In this document: positions 33,090 through 43,500 of the stretch, piece after piece | Numbering within the stretch: the first letter of the stretch is position 1 | Layout: each line of letters starts with the position of its first letter | NCBI GenBank assembly: GCA_029204045.2 | Contig: CM055076.1 | Span: 21,842,074-21,906,073, forward strand | DNA length: 64,000 nucleotides | DNA from: Tillandsia leiboldiana | Taxonomy: Eukaryota; Streptophyta; Magnoliopsida; Poales; Bromeliaceae | Direction of reading: 5' to 3' | Program-made: the position numbers and the translations under genes | Notes under the pieces: generated by a model | Seen by the model: only the letters and a program-made list of their open reading frames with translations | Database searches by the model: none | What the model was told of the DNA's origin: nothing

Positions 33090-33834
33090 TCAGTCAACGG
33101 AAAGGTCGACCCACTCTGTCGAAACTAGAAAACGATCTAGTCTCGCCAAGGTAGGAATTCGCTGCATACTCGACCAGGTGTACCGCAGGTCCTTCATGGG
33201 CAAGTCGATGAGGGCCAGATCAAAAATCAAGTCGTTGAACATATTGATCGCTCTATCGCTCCACCTCTTCCCAACCCATTTATCCCGGGATCTAATGAAA
33301 TTGAAGTCGCCACAAACTACCCACTTGCCAACGCAGCTGTCTTTCAGTTGTGCTAACTCCGAACAAAAAAAGGCCTTTTTCCTCGCAAGTAGGTGGGCCA
33401 TACACGTTTGTGATGGAGAAACACTCCCTACTGGTGCGGTGGCAGAGACAAAGAGTAAAAAAGAAGTTGCGTACTATGACATCACTACACTCAAAGACCT
33501 TAGAGCTCCAACACGTTAACAGTCCCCCGGAAGTCCCATTCGCCTCAATAAATTGCCTTTTATCCAGATAAGGCCCAACAAAACTCCGACGGAATGACCA
33601 GGAGACACTCTGGACCTTAGTTTCTTCAAGACAAACCACAACGTGGTAAAGATTGGAAATAACAAGACGAACAATATTGCGCTTCGAGGAGTTGTTAAGC
33701 CCTCTAACATTCCAACTACATACCCTAAACATACTAAAACAGAGCACACCCAAGGTCCCAAGCCCAAACAATCCGCTGAGGATCACTACATCTACGAACC
33801 ACAAGACCCCAAAAAGTTCTAACACGGACACCAC
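33090..33834 (-). pseudogene. LINE ORF2 endonuclease domain, broken
   Basis: The frame from 33834 includes SWNVRGLNNSSKRNIVR and ETKVQSVSW, the start of the apurinic-like endonuclease. The adjoining frame contains WVVCGDFNFIRSRDKW, then LDRFLVSTEW. SWNxRGL, the Glu of ETK and GDFN are catalytic-core motifs of this nuclease, which nicks target DNA for priming. A frameshift near 33400 separates the two parts. Confidence 0.88.
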
Positions 33835-33861
33835 CTTCCACCAGATCTAGTCTAATACAAG

Positions 33862-34907
33862 CTACGAACGAACTTCGGAGTTCACCTCAGTGTCGTCTAA
33901 GTGCACCCCACACAACCTGCTTTTAACTATGATCTTCTTCTTGTTGATCCTGACCCGAGCACCTATTGCCGCTGCCCCGACACCATCCCTCAACCTCGTT
34001 TTCCTGGCAATTGCTTTGGACAGGATTGGAGTTGAATCCCCAGTTGCGAGACGTTGGCTTACGCGAGTGAAGGGAGAGCACTGCACCGATTCCAGGTCTA
34101 CCAATCCAACGTCATGAATCATTTCCCCTCCCTCCTCGTTATGAACATCAGCATCCTCCATGCAGTAAAAGGGTAGGGCCAGATTGGGCTCAGCCTGCAC
34201 CCTGTTCACGCTCCCTCCAGAATATGCGTAACCTAGGCCAAAGTTAACCCAGCCTAGCTCACCCCAAAAACTCCCCCGTCCAGTCGAAGTGAGGCCCACA
34301 CCCGAAGGCCCAGAAAAGCCCACGAAGTGACCCAAGTGCATCAGATATCCCTGCAATCCCAAATTTAAGATTGGGCCTGGAACCAAGACTTCTTCACCCA
34401 CTCCTTCCTAGGTCTACTCACATTAAATGCATTCCCACTGTCACTTCCTCCAAGAGACATACCCAGGCCACCCCCATCGAATTGTGAGCCTCTAATTTCA
34501 CATAGAAGACCTTCCCATTTTAAAAATCCACCATGTTTACCCCCCAGCTCAGAACCTCAAGGGGCAAAGATGCCAGAGCACTTCCCAAATCTAGCTATGC
34601 TCGGGACACGAGTGGTGCTATCTTTATGCAGCCCCTCCCACACACCAACTTCAGATCTCGGGGGTTGAGTCGCGCCGGCACCAAGCCCTTCCTCGAGCTT
34701 CGTGCAAGATCGAGCCGTTACACCGCTACCTCGGGCGCCGACAACGACGCCATAGCTTCGGTCGGTCTGGGGGGGCAGGTGAATGCCGGCGGTCCAGACC
34801 TCAGGTATCCGAGCTGTGGGGCACCACAGCCAACTCGAATCGACCCACTGTCGTGCCCTTGCCCCGACCAACGCCGTCAAGCTTGCATCCCCGACCCAGT
34901 GGGTTGA
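33862..34907 (-). pseudogene. LINE ORF1/ORF2 linker region, degenerate
   Basis: Minus-strand frames 34401-33862 (with RVRINKKKIIVKSRL near the end) and 34880-34557. These are Gly/Ser/Pro-rich and low in recognisable domains, as is usual for the C-terminal part of LINE ORF1. Position and orientation match the endonuclease downstream. Confidence 0.5.
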
Positions 34908-36325
34908 AGGAAGAGCCTCGTCGCTCTATGCCGCTGGTGATAGAGAGAAGGGATCCCTCCTCTGCCTGCAGAAGTCTGCGATTCGGAATCTCACCTCTCT
35001 TCGTCGCCGACAAGACTGGGAAGGTAGAGAACTTAACTGCAAAGCTAGGTCGTGGTTACTCCATTTACCCCGAGAATGGGTTCTTTAAAGAGGTCGTGCT
35101 AAAGCAAAAGGGCTCCCTGAACTCGGCACACCATTCTAACTCAAAGGCGAGCAACCTTCCCCTATGGAGAAGTAGGGTGGGGTTGTGTTACAGGCGTCTT
35201 GCGTCGGAACACCGAGTTACCGAGTGCAGCGACCCTATTAGGTGTCTTGTGTGTGAGGGGACCGGGCATCGAACGGCCCGGTGCAAGAAGGCCAACCCGA
35301 AAGGAGGAAGAACCACGAATAGAGGTCACCAACATCGAGGAAGAATCCCAAACCTGAAGGCGGTCGTGCCATACACGGAGGAATACCTTAGAAGGACGGA
35401 TTTGCGGCGCAACGCTCTCCTCGCGATGTCGTACAGCCTGCAGATCTGGGTCAAGCCCCACAACGGGCCATCGCGAACGCGCTAGCCCGATGCTTTAGGG
35501 GATACCCTCATGACTTCTTCGTGACACGGTATAGAGAGCGAGACTTCGTGATCCTTCTCTCGGGCTGGGTCTCAACGGAGGTATTGATTAGAAGGAAAAT
35601 TATCTCTCGATAATATCTAGCTTAGATGCTTCTCTTGGGGGCCATACTGGAATGCTCGACCACACAGAGTGCCTTTCAATGCATGGATCCAACTGCGGAA
35701 CCTGCCATTCGAATGCTGGACTGCTGCCAGGGTAGCGTCGAAGATAAGTGGCTTTGGACGTTTTATTAAAGCGGATGATGTGAGTAAAGAGATGACGGAT
35801 CTTAGAGCATACCGATGCCGGATTGTTGTAGACAACATCAGGGATATCCCACAGAATCTCTCCATTATGCTCGAGGATGAAATCTTTGCGATCCAGATTA
35901 ATTTGGAGAGTTGGGAGAGGGCCCAGGTTGGGCGTGGAGATGACCTTCCAATGCCGCCCCAGAACGATCACGGTAACCGACAGGGGCGTGGAGATCAGGA
36001 TAGAGGGAGGGGCCTCGCCGTTTGCGAGGGAGTCGAGGATGGGGGTGGAGTTGTTGAGGGCGCCGATCATGATCGCCATTCTGAACTTTCGGCCATCGGG
36101 AGCAGAGAGGACAGATCGAACGTCGCCGATATTTCTTGAAGCTCCAGACCCCTGGGTGTTCGGGGTGTGCTCCGATGACACACCAGATCCTCGTCACCCG
36201 TGCCGCGTGGCTTGCATCCCCGACCCAGCGGGTTGAAGGAAGAGCCTCGTCGCTCTATGCCGCTGGTGATAGAGCGAAGGGATCCCTCCCCTACCTGCAG
36301 AAGTCTACGATTCGGAGTCTCACCA
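34876..36325. repeat. Direct repeat of about 115 bp flanking the left palindrome arm
   Basis: 34876-34996 and 36206-36325 share GCTTGCATCCCCGACCCAG, GTTGAAGGAAGAGCCTCGTC and ATGCCGCTGGTGATAGAG. The second copy lies in the spacer between the two arms of the LINE palindrome. The shared block may mark the recombination or template-switch point. Confidence 0.85.
35010..36196 (+). pseudogene. LINE ORF1, inverted copy (left palindrome arm)
   Basis: Plus-strand ORF1 sequence: KLGRGYSIYPENGFFKEVV, then a CCHC-like zinc knuckle (CLVCEGTGHRTARCKK), PNLKAVVPYTEEYLRR, then FNAWIQLRNLPFECW and FGRFIKADDVSKEMTDLRAY. ORF1 of plant L1 binds RNA. This copy runs opposite to the rest of the LINE and mirrors 36374-37561. 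It is broken by frameshifts, and the order (knuckle before the DUF4283-like middle) is the same in both arms. Confidence 0.8.
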
Positions 36326-36373
36326 CCCTCTTCGTCCCCGACAACACCGCCTTTCAAGCTATGCGACGCAGGC

Positions 36374-37561
36374 GATGAGGATCTGGTGTGTCGTCGGAGC
36401 ACACACCCCGAACACCCAGGGATCTGGAGCTTCGAGAATTGTCGGCGACATTCGATCTGTCCTCTCTGTTCCCGATGACCGAAAGTTCAGAATGGTGATC
36501 ATGATCGGCGTCCTTAACAACTCCGCCCCCCTCCCCGACTCCCTCGCGAACGGAGAGGCCCCTCCCTTCGTCCCGATCTCCATGCCCCAGTCCGTTACCG
36601 TGATCGTTCTGGAGCGGCATTGAAGGGTCATCTCCACGCCCAACCTGGGCCCTCTCCCAACTCTCCAAATTAATCTGGATCGCAAAGATCTCATCCCCCA
36701 GCATAATGGAGAGATTCTGTGGGATATCCCTGATGTCGTCTATAGCAATCCGGCACCGGTACGCTCTAAGATCCATCATCTCTTTACTCACATCATCCGC
36801 TCTAATAAAACGTCCAAAGGCACATATCATCAACACTACCCTGGCAGCAGTCCAGCATTCAAATAGCAGGTTCCGCAGTTGGATCTACGCCGTAAAAGGC
36901 ACACTGTGGGCCAAGCATTCCAGTATGACCCCCAAGTGAAGCATCTAAGCCAGATATTATCGAGAGTGATAATCTACCTTCTAATCAATACCTCCGCCGA
37001 GACCCAGCCCGGGAAAAGGATCGTGAAGTCTCGCTCTCTATACCGTGTCACGAAGAAGTCATTGGGGTATCCCCCAAAGCATCGGGCCAGCGCATTCGCG
37101 ATGGTCTGTTGTGGGGCTTGACCTAGATCCGCAGGCTACACGACATCCGCGAGGAGAGCGTTGCACGGCAAGTCCGACCTTCTAAGGTATTCCTCCGTGT
37201 ATGGCACGAACGCCTTCAGGTTTGGGATCCACCCTCAATGTTGGTGATCTCTATTTATGGTTCTTCCTCCTTTTGGGTTGGCCTTCTTGCACTGGGCCGC
37301 TCGATGCCCGATCCCCGCACACACAAGACACCTAATAGGGTCTTTGCACTCGGTAACTCGGTGATCCGACGCAAGACACCTGTAACACTTCCCCACCCTA
37401 CTCCTCCGCAGAGGAAGGTTGCTCGTCTTTGAGTTAGAAAGGTGTGCCGAGTTCAGGGAGCCCTTTTGCTTTAGCATGGCCTCTTTAAAGGACCCATTCT
37501 CGGGGTAAATAAAGTAACCACGACCCAGCTTTGCAGATAAGTTCTCCACCTTTCCAGTCTT
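36374..37561 (-). pseudogene. LINE ORF1, sense copy (right palindrome arm)
   Basis: Minus-strand ORF1: KLGRGYFIYPENGSFKEAM and a zinc knuckle CYRCLASDHRVTEC followed by CLVCAGIGHRAAQCKK (37549-37235), then FGRFIRADDVSKEMMDLRAY and IQINLESWERAQVGRGDD (36836-36354). It is the same orientation as ORF2, so this is the expected 5' part of the element. It pairs with 35010-36196 as an inverted duplicate about 1.19 kb long with roughly 175 bp between the arms. Confidence 0.8.
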
Positions 37562-38908
37562 GAATGCGAGGTCCTTCTTATTCCCTTGTTCATGCTTGAC
37601 CCTATTAGATTTTCTTGTTTTTTAAAAAATAGATTTTATGATGTTTACAAGAAGTGAGGGGTATTCATAAATGTTACGTTAAGGTTTTGCTCTAAGTTAT
37701 GATAAACGGGCTTTTTGTTGAAACCACTGTTCAACATGTAATAGGAAGCTAGTTTAAAAAAACTTTAGTAAAAATTTGCTAATATAAGCATTAAGTGAAT
37801 AGTTTCCAAAAAGTGAGTAATGTAGGAATTTCATTAGAGTTTACAAATTGGTATGGTAAATAAATCTAAATACTAATATAATTATAGTAAGCAAAATTTG
37901 ATGAGAATATAACCTAGAAATTTCTTCTGGTTTTAGGTTTGGGGAAATCAGAAAGGGCCAAGTTCCAAATTGGGGATTTTTGAGGCTTCACGTTGATAAG
38001 GTGGGTACTCAATCCGAAGCTAGTTTAGCATGCCCTAGTCTAAATCAATAGCTCATTTTGTTCTTGAAGTTGAAACTTATACTCTGTGTTTGCCTTTACA
38101 TGATTCCCTAAACTGCATTTAAAGTTGAAAACTGTAATTCCTGTTTAAATAGCATGTGTATTACTGTTTGAATATCTTGGATATGCCTAATGTCGAGTAT
38201 ATGTTTTTGCATTATGTTCTAAAGGCATTTGGTCGTTTACATCTAGTAAGCATGTTGTATTGTTGAAACTAGTAGTAGTCACCTTATTGATAATAATCCA
38301 TTGCTTGAGACTCAATTATGTAGGATTTGAGATTGAAATCGACATCGGTAAATATTATTGATCATGTGCATGTGACTTGCCTCCGCTAAAATTCGCGCAT
38401 GCTTAAAACACTCAAGGATCGCAACCATGTGGTAGGTGCTCTCCGGAGACAGGTATGTTGGTTATCGGGGGGGTCACTTTCTAGTTGACCTTGGCGTAGC
38501 AGAAGAAACTGGGGGTAAGAACCGCCTGCCCAATTAGCAGATCTGACAAGAATGTCACAACCCAAACAGATAAAGTCTACGACACTCCAATAATCTCACA
38601 CTAGATATGTAAGGGCTACTACGTTGCAGTATACAAGGACTAGATCTCTAGTATCGTGGGAATAAGCATTTTGTGCCTGCTGTTTAGGACCAAATAGCGG
38701 ATTGGATTGGGTCGGGTCGCGACATTTGGTCAAGCAGAAAATGTGAGAACTAAGTGGTATGTCGGACAAAATGCTTCAGCATGAACATTGTGCGAGCCAC
38801 CTATTTGAATTTGTAGAAGTCGCATCCAGAATCGCTCTTTGAGACAAATCAACAAACAGGTGGTCCTCAACACTAACTAAAAGGCAAAAATGTTTGGCGT
38901 GGTTTTAC

Positions 38909-39076
38909 CTTGAGGTGCTCCCAGGTGTCGGCGATGGTGAGGGGGCCGTGCTCTTTGACGATGTCGAAGATGGTGCGGGTGATGGACTGCGTCTGCTCCG
39001 GCGGCGTCTTCAGCTCGATCGGCTTCATCTTCGGCTTCCCCTTCTTCGCCGCCCACCGCGCCGCCGTCGCGAACAT
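38909..39076 (-). CDS. Conserved small plant protein, coding exon 1 (N-terminal 56 residues)
   Basis: ATG at 39076 opens MFATAARWAAKKGKPKM, followed by PIELKTPPEQTQSITRTIF and DIVKEHGPLTIADTWEHLK, then a donor GTAAAACC. The N-terminus is basic and amphipathic, compatible with mitochondrial targeting, though this is not proven. The segment with IFDIVKEHGPLTIADTWE is strongly conserved in plants in my memory. It joins exon 2 (DVGLRGL...) in phase 0 to make a 118-residue protein of unknown function; the middle looks like a small helical, possibly winged-helix fold. GC-rich sequence around the ATG contrasts with the AT-rich intron. An alternative reading through the donor (VKPRQTF...) is intronic. 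Confidence 0.88.
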
Positions 39077-39950
39077 TTTTGCTCGCCCGCCGCCTGCACG
39101 TACGTATGGATGCAGGGCGGGGAATTCAGACTGTTGACCCAGGGCGTGCGTCCCGCTGAAGCGGTGTGCGTTTGGTGCCGGATTTGTCTTTTAACTACAC
39201 CATTCGGCTACTCCAAAGTTTACCCGAGCTTTCACTTTGGGCTTAAGAAATGCAAACCAAACACCCCAGATGGACATATGATATACATCTCATCTATTTA
39301 AAAATAAATTTTTTTTTACTATTTCAAAATAACTAATCAAATTTATTTATTCTATAATAAATTAGTTGTAAAATATATTTTTTATTTGAGGTGTACAAAA
39401 ATATTTTCTTAAATCTTTTGTGTTTCTTCGTCTGCACAGGAGTTTGGGTTGGACCATTATTTTATTTAATTTTTAAAAATTTTTAAAAATATATAGAATT
39501 TTTTAAAAATAAAAGATCGAGAGACTTCTCTTTCAACTAATATTTTGGTAAAAAAAATTAAATTTATAAAACTTTTTATAAAATAATAAAAATATTAATT
39601 TTTAAAATTTTTTATTTTTAAATTTAAAAAAATATTTGAACAAAAATACTTTCTATAACAGCCAATTTTTTTACTATTGGTAGGGTATTTTAGTCCAAAC
39701 GGACCAAATACCCAACACCCAACCTTTCTCCCAACTAGGGCCTAAGGTTCCTCTCCTCCCCCTAGGTCCCTGAGGCCTAGCCAGATCTTGGCCTTGGGGG
39801 CCGGACCATGCTGGCCCAGTAGGCATGGGTCATGCCATGTTGGGCCACATGCTTTTTTTGAAATAATTCTCTTAACTTTTGAAATTTTCAAAATGATCCG
39901 ATGAAAAAAAAAATTATAAAACTAACTCTACTTTTACCACGTCGGCGCCA
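39077..39950. other. Upstream region of the small conserved gene; AT-rich
   Basis: 39077-39140 is GC-rich and may hold the 5' UTR of the minus-strand gene. The rest is AT-rich. No clear TATA box was assigned. GGCCGGACCATGCTGGCCC-like GC blocks at 39720-39850 look unrelated to coding. Confidence 0.35.
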
Positions 39951-39967
39951 TGGCGGATTGGCGAACT

Positions 39968-40300
39968 GAAGGCGATGAATCGTTCACCGTCTTCAGCGTC
40001 TATGCTGAAGACGGTGAATAATTCACCGCCTTCACAAAAACCCTGTGAAGACGGTGAATGGTTCACCGTCTTCTGTATATATGTCAGCATATGCACTGAG
40101 AACTTAGCCAATTTTCGCAAAAATTGGCTAAGTCATTAGGGCCTGTGGTATGAATGATAAAGGCACTGAATCATTCAGCGCCTTTAACATAAACTAAAGG
40201 TGTTGAACAATTCAGCGCCTTTAGCGTTATACTAAAGGCGATGAACGATTCAGCGCCTTTAGCATTTATTTTAAAGACGCTGAATGGTTCAGCATCTTTA
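39968..40300. repeat. Array of seven short palindromes in two sequence families
   Basis: Each unit is a near-perfect palindrome of about 27-29 bp centred on GAAnnnTTC. Family 1 (arms GAAGACGGT/ACCGTCTTC): 39968-39994, 40006-40034, 40047-40073. Family 2 (arms TAAAGGCGCT/AGCGCCTTTA): 40159-40185, 40195-40223, 40233-40261, 40272-40300. It lies just downstream of the PMD pseudogene 3' end. It may be the subterminal region of the MULE-type element; the role is unknown. Confidence 0.9.
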
Positions 40301-40564
40301 ACCACAGTAAAGGCAACATTTTTTTTCAACTAAAAAAAACTAAATTTTGTACAACAAGTTTCAGAACAGAATGAAAATTTCAGCTAAAAGTACAACAAGT
40401 TTTACAATATCCAGATATTGAGCTAAAACATTCAGAAATTATGTAGAACAATTTTACAATATTCAGAAATAACAGTTAAGTAAAAATAAAAAAAATATAA
40501 TCGCAAAAATATCAATAATACAACCTCAAACTCAAAATTGAGCTAAAACTCAATTTTGAGCTCG

Positions 40565-43500
40565 TCATCTCCCTCGACGTCCTCGGCCACGCCCGCGTCC
40601 ACGCCCACGCCCACGCCCACAAGGAACAACAAACTTGATAATCAGTATATCATCAAGATGCTCGATGGCTGCCAACTGATCGAGCTCCTCGATAATACCA
40701 CCTTCATCATGCTCAGCAATATGCTTGATCTCCTGTGGCGATGATGACGATAGACGACAACGTGAATATGTCGAAGCAAAAGATGTCCTTGATACTAGTG
40801 GTCGGAGCGACTCTAAAGTCGAGGGAAATGTCGTAGGGGCCTGAATAGAAGGAGATGGAGATCGTGGCACCTAAAAGGACGTAAATAGTTAGTTAATTTG
40901 AATTTGAAGATTTAATTTGAATTTTCTGGTGATATGAAGGCACCTGATGACTCGAGGACGATGCGTGAGTATAATCTTCTCGTCCCCCTGAAACTCTGAC
41001 AGCAGATAATATTGGTACATTTTGCAGTACCATTTGAATATTCCCATGCATATCTACCAGAGTTTCGAATGTGATCGCACGTGACGGTCGATCATGCAAT
41101 AACTGACCTATAGTATCATCCATCTGTCGTAGTGTGTCGGCCTGCATTTTAATTTACAAATTAAATTTATATTAAATATACACAACATGTTAAATTTAGA
41201 TATATAAATTATTATACAAGTGCCCTCTCTATATGCCCACGAGGAAGAAAAGTCGTCGGAGGACGCTGTACTGGACGAGATATCCATCTCCTCGTAATCG
41301 TCCAGTACTGTAGTAACCGAGAATTTTAAAAAGGTTTAAATAAATTTCTGGATTAATAAATAGCAGAAAATAAATAAATAAAGCCCCAAAAATATCGATT
41401 TTTGATCGGGGCTTGATCTCAAAAATTCGAGATCACTGTTGCGACCGTCTCGTCGAAACATGAAAGTTTCATATACATATGTTTTCAATCCGACGGTCGG
41501 ATTGTCCAGAAATCAGCAAAGAAGATGCGGGACCCACGACTTAAAAATGAATAGTAACCCCTATTTTAAATGGCCCTTTGATCACTAACGGCCATTTCAC
41601 TGTCTGGAATCCTGACATAGGGGTATGAGTAGTCAAACCTAACTAATATCGACGTTCTGAGCGCGATGGCACTGACGGTTTTCGCGTTTGGCGACCCGGG
41701 TGCATCGAAGTACGTGCGTCGGATTGCGACACATAGAACTAAATGGCCCGAGAATTCATTTGTGCACCAAATCAGGCAAATGAGCAGTCTATATTGAAGG
41801 TCTCGACGAGCCGGACGTCATGGCGAAGTCCATTTCGCATTTCGTCGAGCAAATTTTCTCGTATTGCGTGAAAAGTGCCGAATTATCGCTTTTTCTTCAA
41901 GTTTCTTGGGCCGAAGCTCTTGGAACATTGTTGTTGGGCTTTTGCCAACTTGTGAAGCCCATGAAATGTTGCTGTGCAGAGCTTGGTGGCTGGGGGTTGT
42001 GTGTGAACCGGGTTTGAGGGTTTTGTGCAAAGAATCTTGCATTTATGTGATGTGGCCTTTGGTCTTCTTGGGCTGGAGCACGAGGAGTCTGGATAGGATT
42101 CGAGGCATCTTAATCTCCTCTGTAGCCTTCATTTGGTGCCTGGTTCACTGGGTGGCCGAGAGACACAAACTCCATTAGAGACTTAGCCGAGAGTGAGAGA
42201 GGATGAAGTAGATGGAACCGACTTCAATCAAAGGTTGATCTGGGGTTCCTGAGGAGTTCCTCTGTGCCTGTGGAGAGTTCCTGGGTGCTTGCCGAGGTCG
42301 CGCGAAGAAGGAGAAGGGTACCCCGGCTTCTTCCTCTCTTCTTCGATTCCGGCTAAGGTGAGGTTGCTAAACCCCGGTTTGTTTGAGCCCGAGACCCTTA
42401 GCAGTAGATTTCCCATGTCCAAAGGACGCTCCCTGCACAAGCCCGAGTCCCCATGCACGGCCGGTTGCCGGCAGGAGCAATATCCGGCCGGAAACCTAGC
42501 CAAGCTCCGCCTCGGTCGTTCTCTGCAACCAGTGGACCAAATACAAAACTAAAATTATGGAAAAAATTTGTAGGAGATGAGGACCATCTCCACCAAATTT
42601 GGTGGAGTTTGGTTGAGTAACCACCACGCAGTCTTGAACCCTAATTTTGGATTTCTTGCACCTTCGGCCGAGCTCTTTGCTCCGGCGCCGGCGGGCTTCT
42701 CCGACGCCGGCCATGTGCCCAGAAGACTTCCTGGGAGTGAGAGGAGTGCAACCCTGCACTTGCATGGCATCCATGCAGCACCAAAGAGGCGCAGCCATGG
42801 ATGACCCGAGAGTGGTCCAAATCTCGGCTGCCGGCGTTCCGGCCAACTCCGGCCGGGGAGGGTTGGTCGGGAAGCTTCCTATGGACCTTTAGGACAAGTC
42901 CATCCATGTTGGGAGGCTTAAAAATATCTCTGAGGAAATTCACCATTAATGGTGTTGAAGCTCTAATCCAAGCTTGGCTCCGCCGCGCCGCCGCCGTGCC
43001 CTGTCGCCGGGAACAGGCACAGAAAGTTTTCCAGAGTGTTTTAGCACCCATTGGTGCTATTGGTTGAGACTCTGTGGCCCTGGGTTGATGATCACGAATT
43101 TCAAAGCCAAGGGGTCATCTTCTTCCTCGAGCCCGAGCCCAACCTGGGGTTGTGGCCTGCTCTAAGTTGAGGGGAAATGTTCTGGGAACTTAGTGGAGTA
43201 AATTGATCCAAGCTTGGAAGCCCCAGGTGCTGTAATTGCAGAGAACTAACTCGGGATCTTGTATGTGGTGTGTTGTGGGAGAAGTGCACACCAAGTGTTT
43301 GTAAAAATGCCTCAGAGAAGAAAGAATGGGAATTAGCTCTCGAGTTGTATATTAAAGTTACTCAGAATTGTCCCCTGAGCTTAATGCTCACTTCAGATCA
43401 AGCTTGATCTGTGTGGACAAAGGTTTGGTGCATTGTGAACTTGTGTGAGAGCAAGGTTGTGGCTCGGGTTGAACCAGCAGACCTGGGCTGCAACTACGGC

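Larger units (their letters stand above)
30021..37620 (-). mobile_element. L1-like LINE, degenerate, with an internal inverted duplication
   Basis: On the minus strand the element ends in a poly-A (T run 30021-30034) after a 3' UTR with GAAGCGTGTAGCGAGCAACC, a motif I associate with plant L1 elements. ORF2 (endonuclease then reverse transcriptase) spans about 33834-30154; ORF1 zinc-knuckle sequence lies upstream. Many frameshifts and stops make it inactive. A T/A-rich imperfect target duplication may be present (30001-30020 versus about 37618-37640). The 5' third is rearranged (see the arms at 35010-36196 and 36374-37561). Confidence 0.85.
29590..38727 (+). mobile_element. Gypsy-type LTR interrupted by a LINE (probable)
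   Basis: Two blocks of LTR character flank the LINE. The left block (29590-30000) has a leader-like stretch (CCTCTCTCACTTCTACAC) and a splice-like TTAGAGGTGAGTGC. The right block (37620-38727) has GGATTTTTGAGGCTTCACG and GGTGCTCTCCGGAGACAGG, then TGTCACAACCC at 38555 and a terminus GGGTCGGGTCGCGACA at 38727. Immediately after, TTTGGTCAAGCAGAAAATGTGAG resembles the region after the primer-binding site of the TRIM at 5270. The left start and TSD were not found; the joined-LTR reading is an inference. Confidence 0.5.
28701..38908 (-). other. 10.2 kb intron of the conserved small gene, loaded with retrotransposons
   Basis: Bounded by donor GTAAAACC at 38908 and acceptor TTATTATAG at 28701. It contains about 900 bp of unique AT-rich sequence, a gypsy-type LTR and a LINE inside that LTR. 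The two coding exons total only 357 bp. Confidence 0.8.

Noticed and set aside
33890..34117. Plus-strand frame with a signal-peptide-like start (LLLTMIFFLLILT)
   Set aside because: Antisense to LINE ORF1 sequence; hydrophobicity is a by-product of the opposite-strand lysine-rich stretch.
39968..40300. CRISPR-like array
   Set aside because: Units are palindromes in two families with differing sequence, spacers are short and AT-rich, and this is plant nuclear DNA.
40565..40640. Gly-Arg repeat (GRGRGRGR) as a possible RNA-binding RGG protein
   Set aside because: It is the low-complexity tail of the decayed PMD gene, from a CCACGCCCACGC repeat.
42228..43067. Several 80-136 codon frames on both strands in 42-43 kb
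   Set aside because: Inside the solo LTR; no domain, and frames overlap each other in opposite strands.
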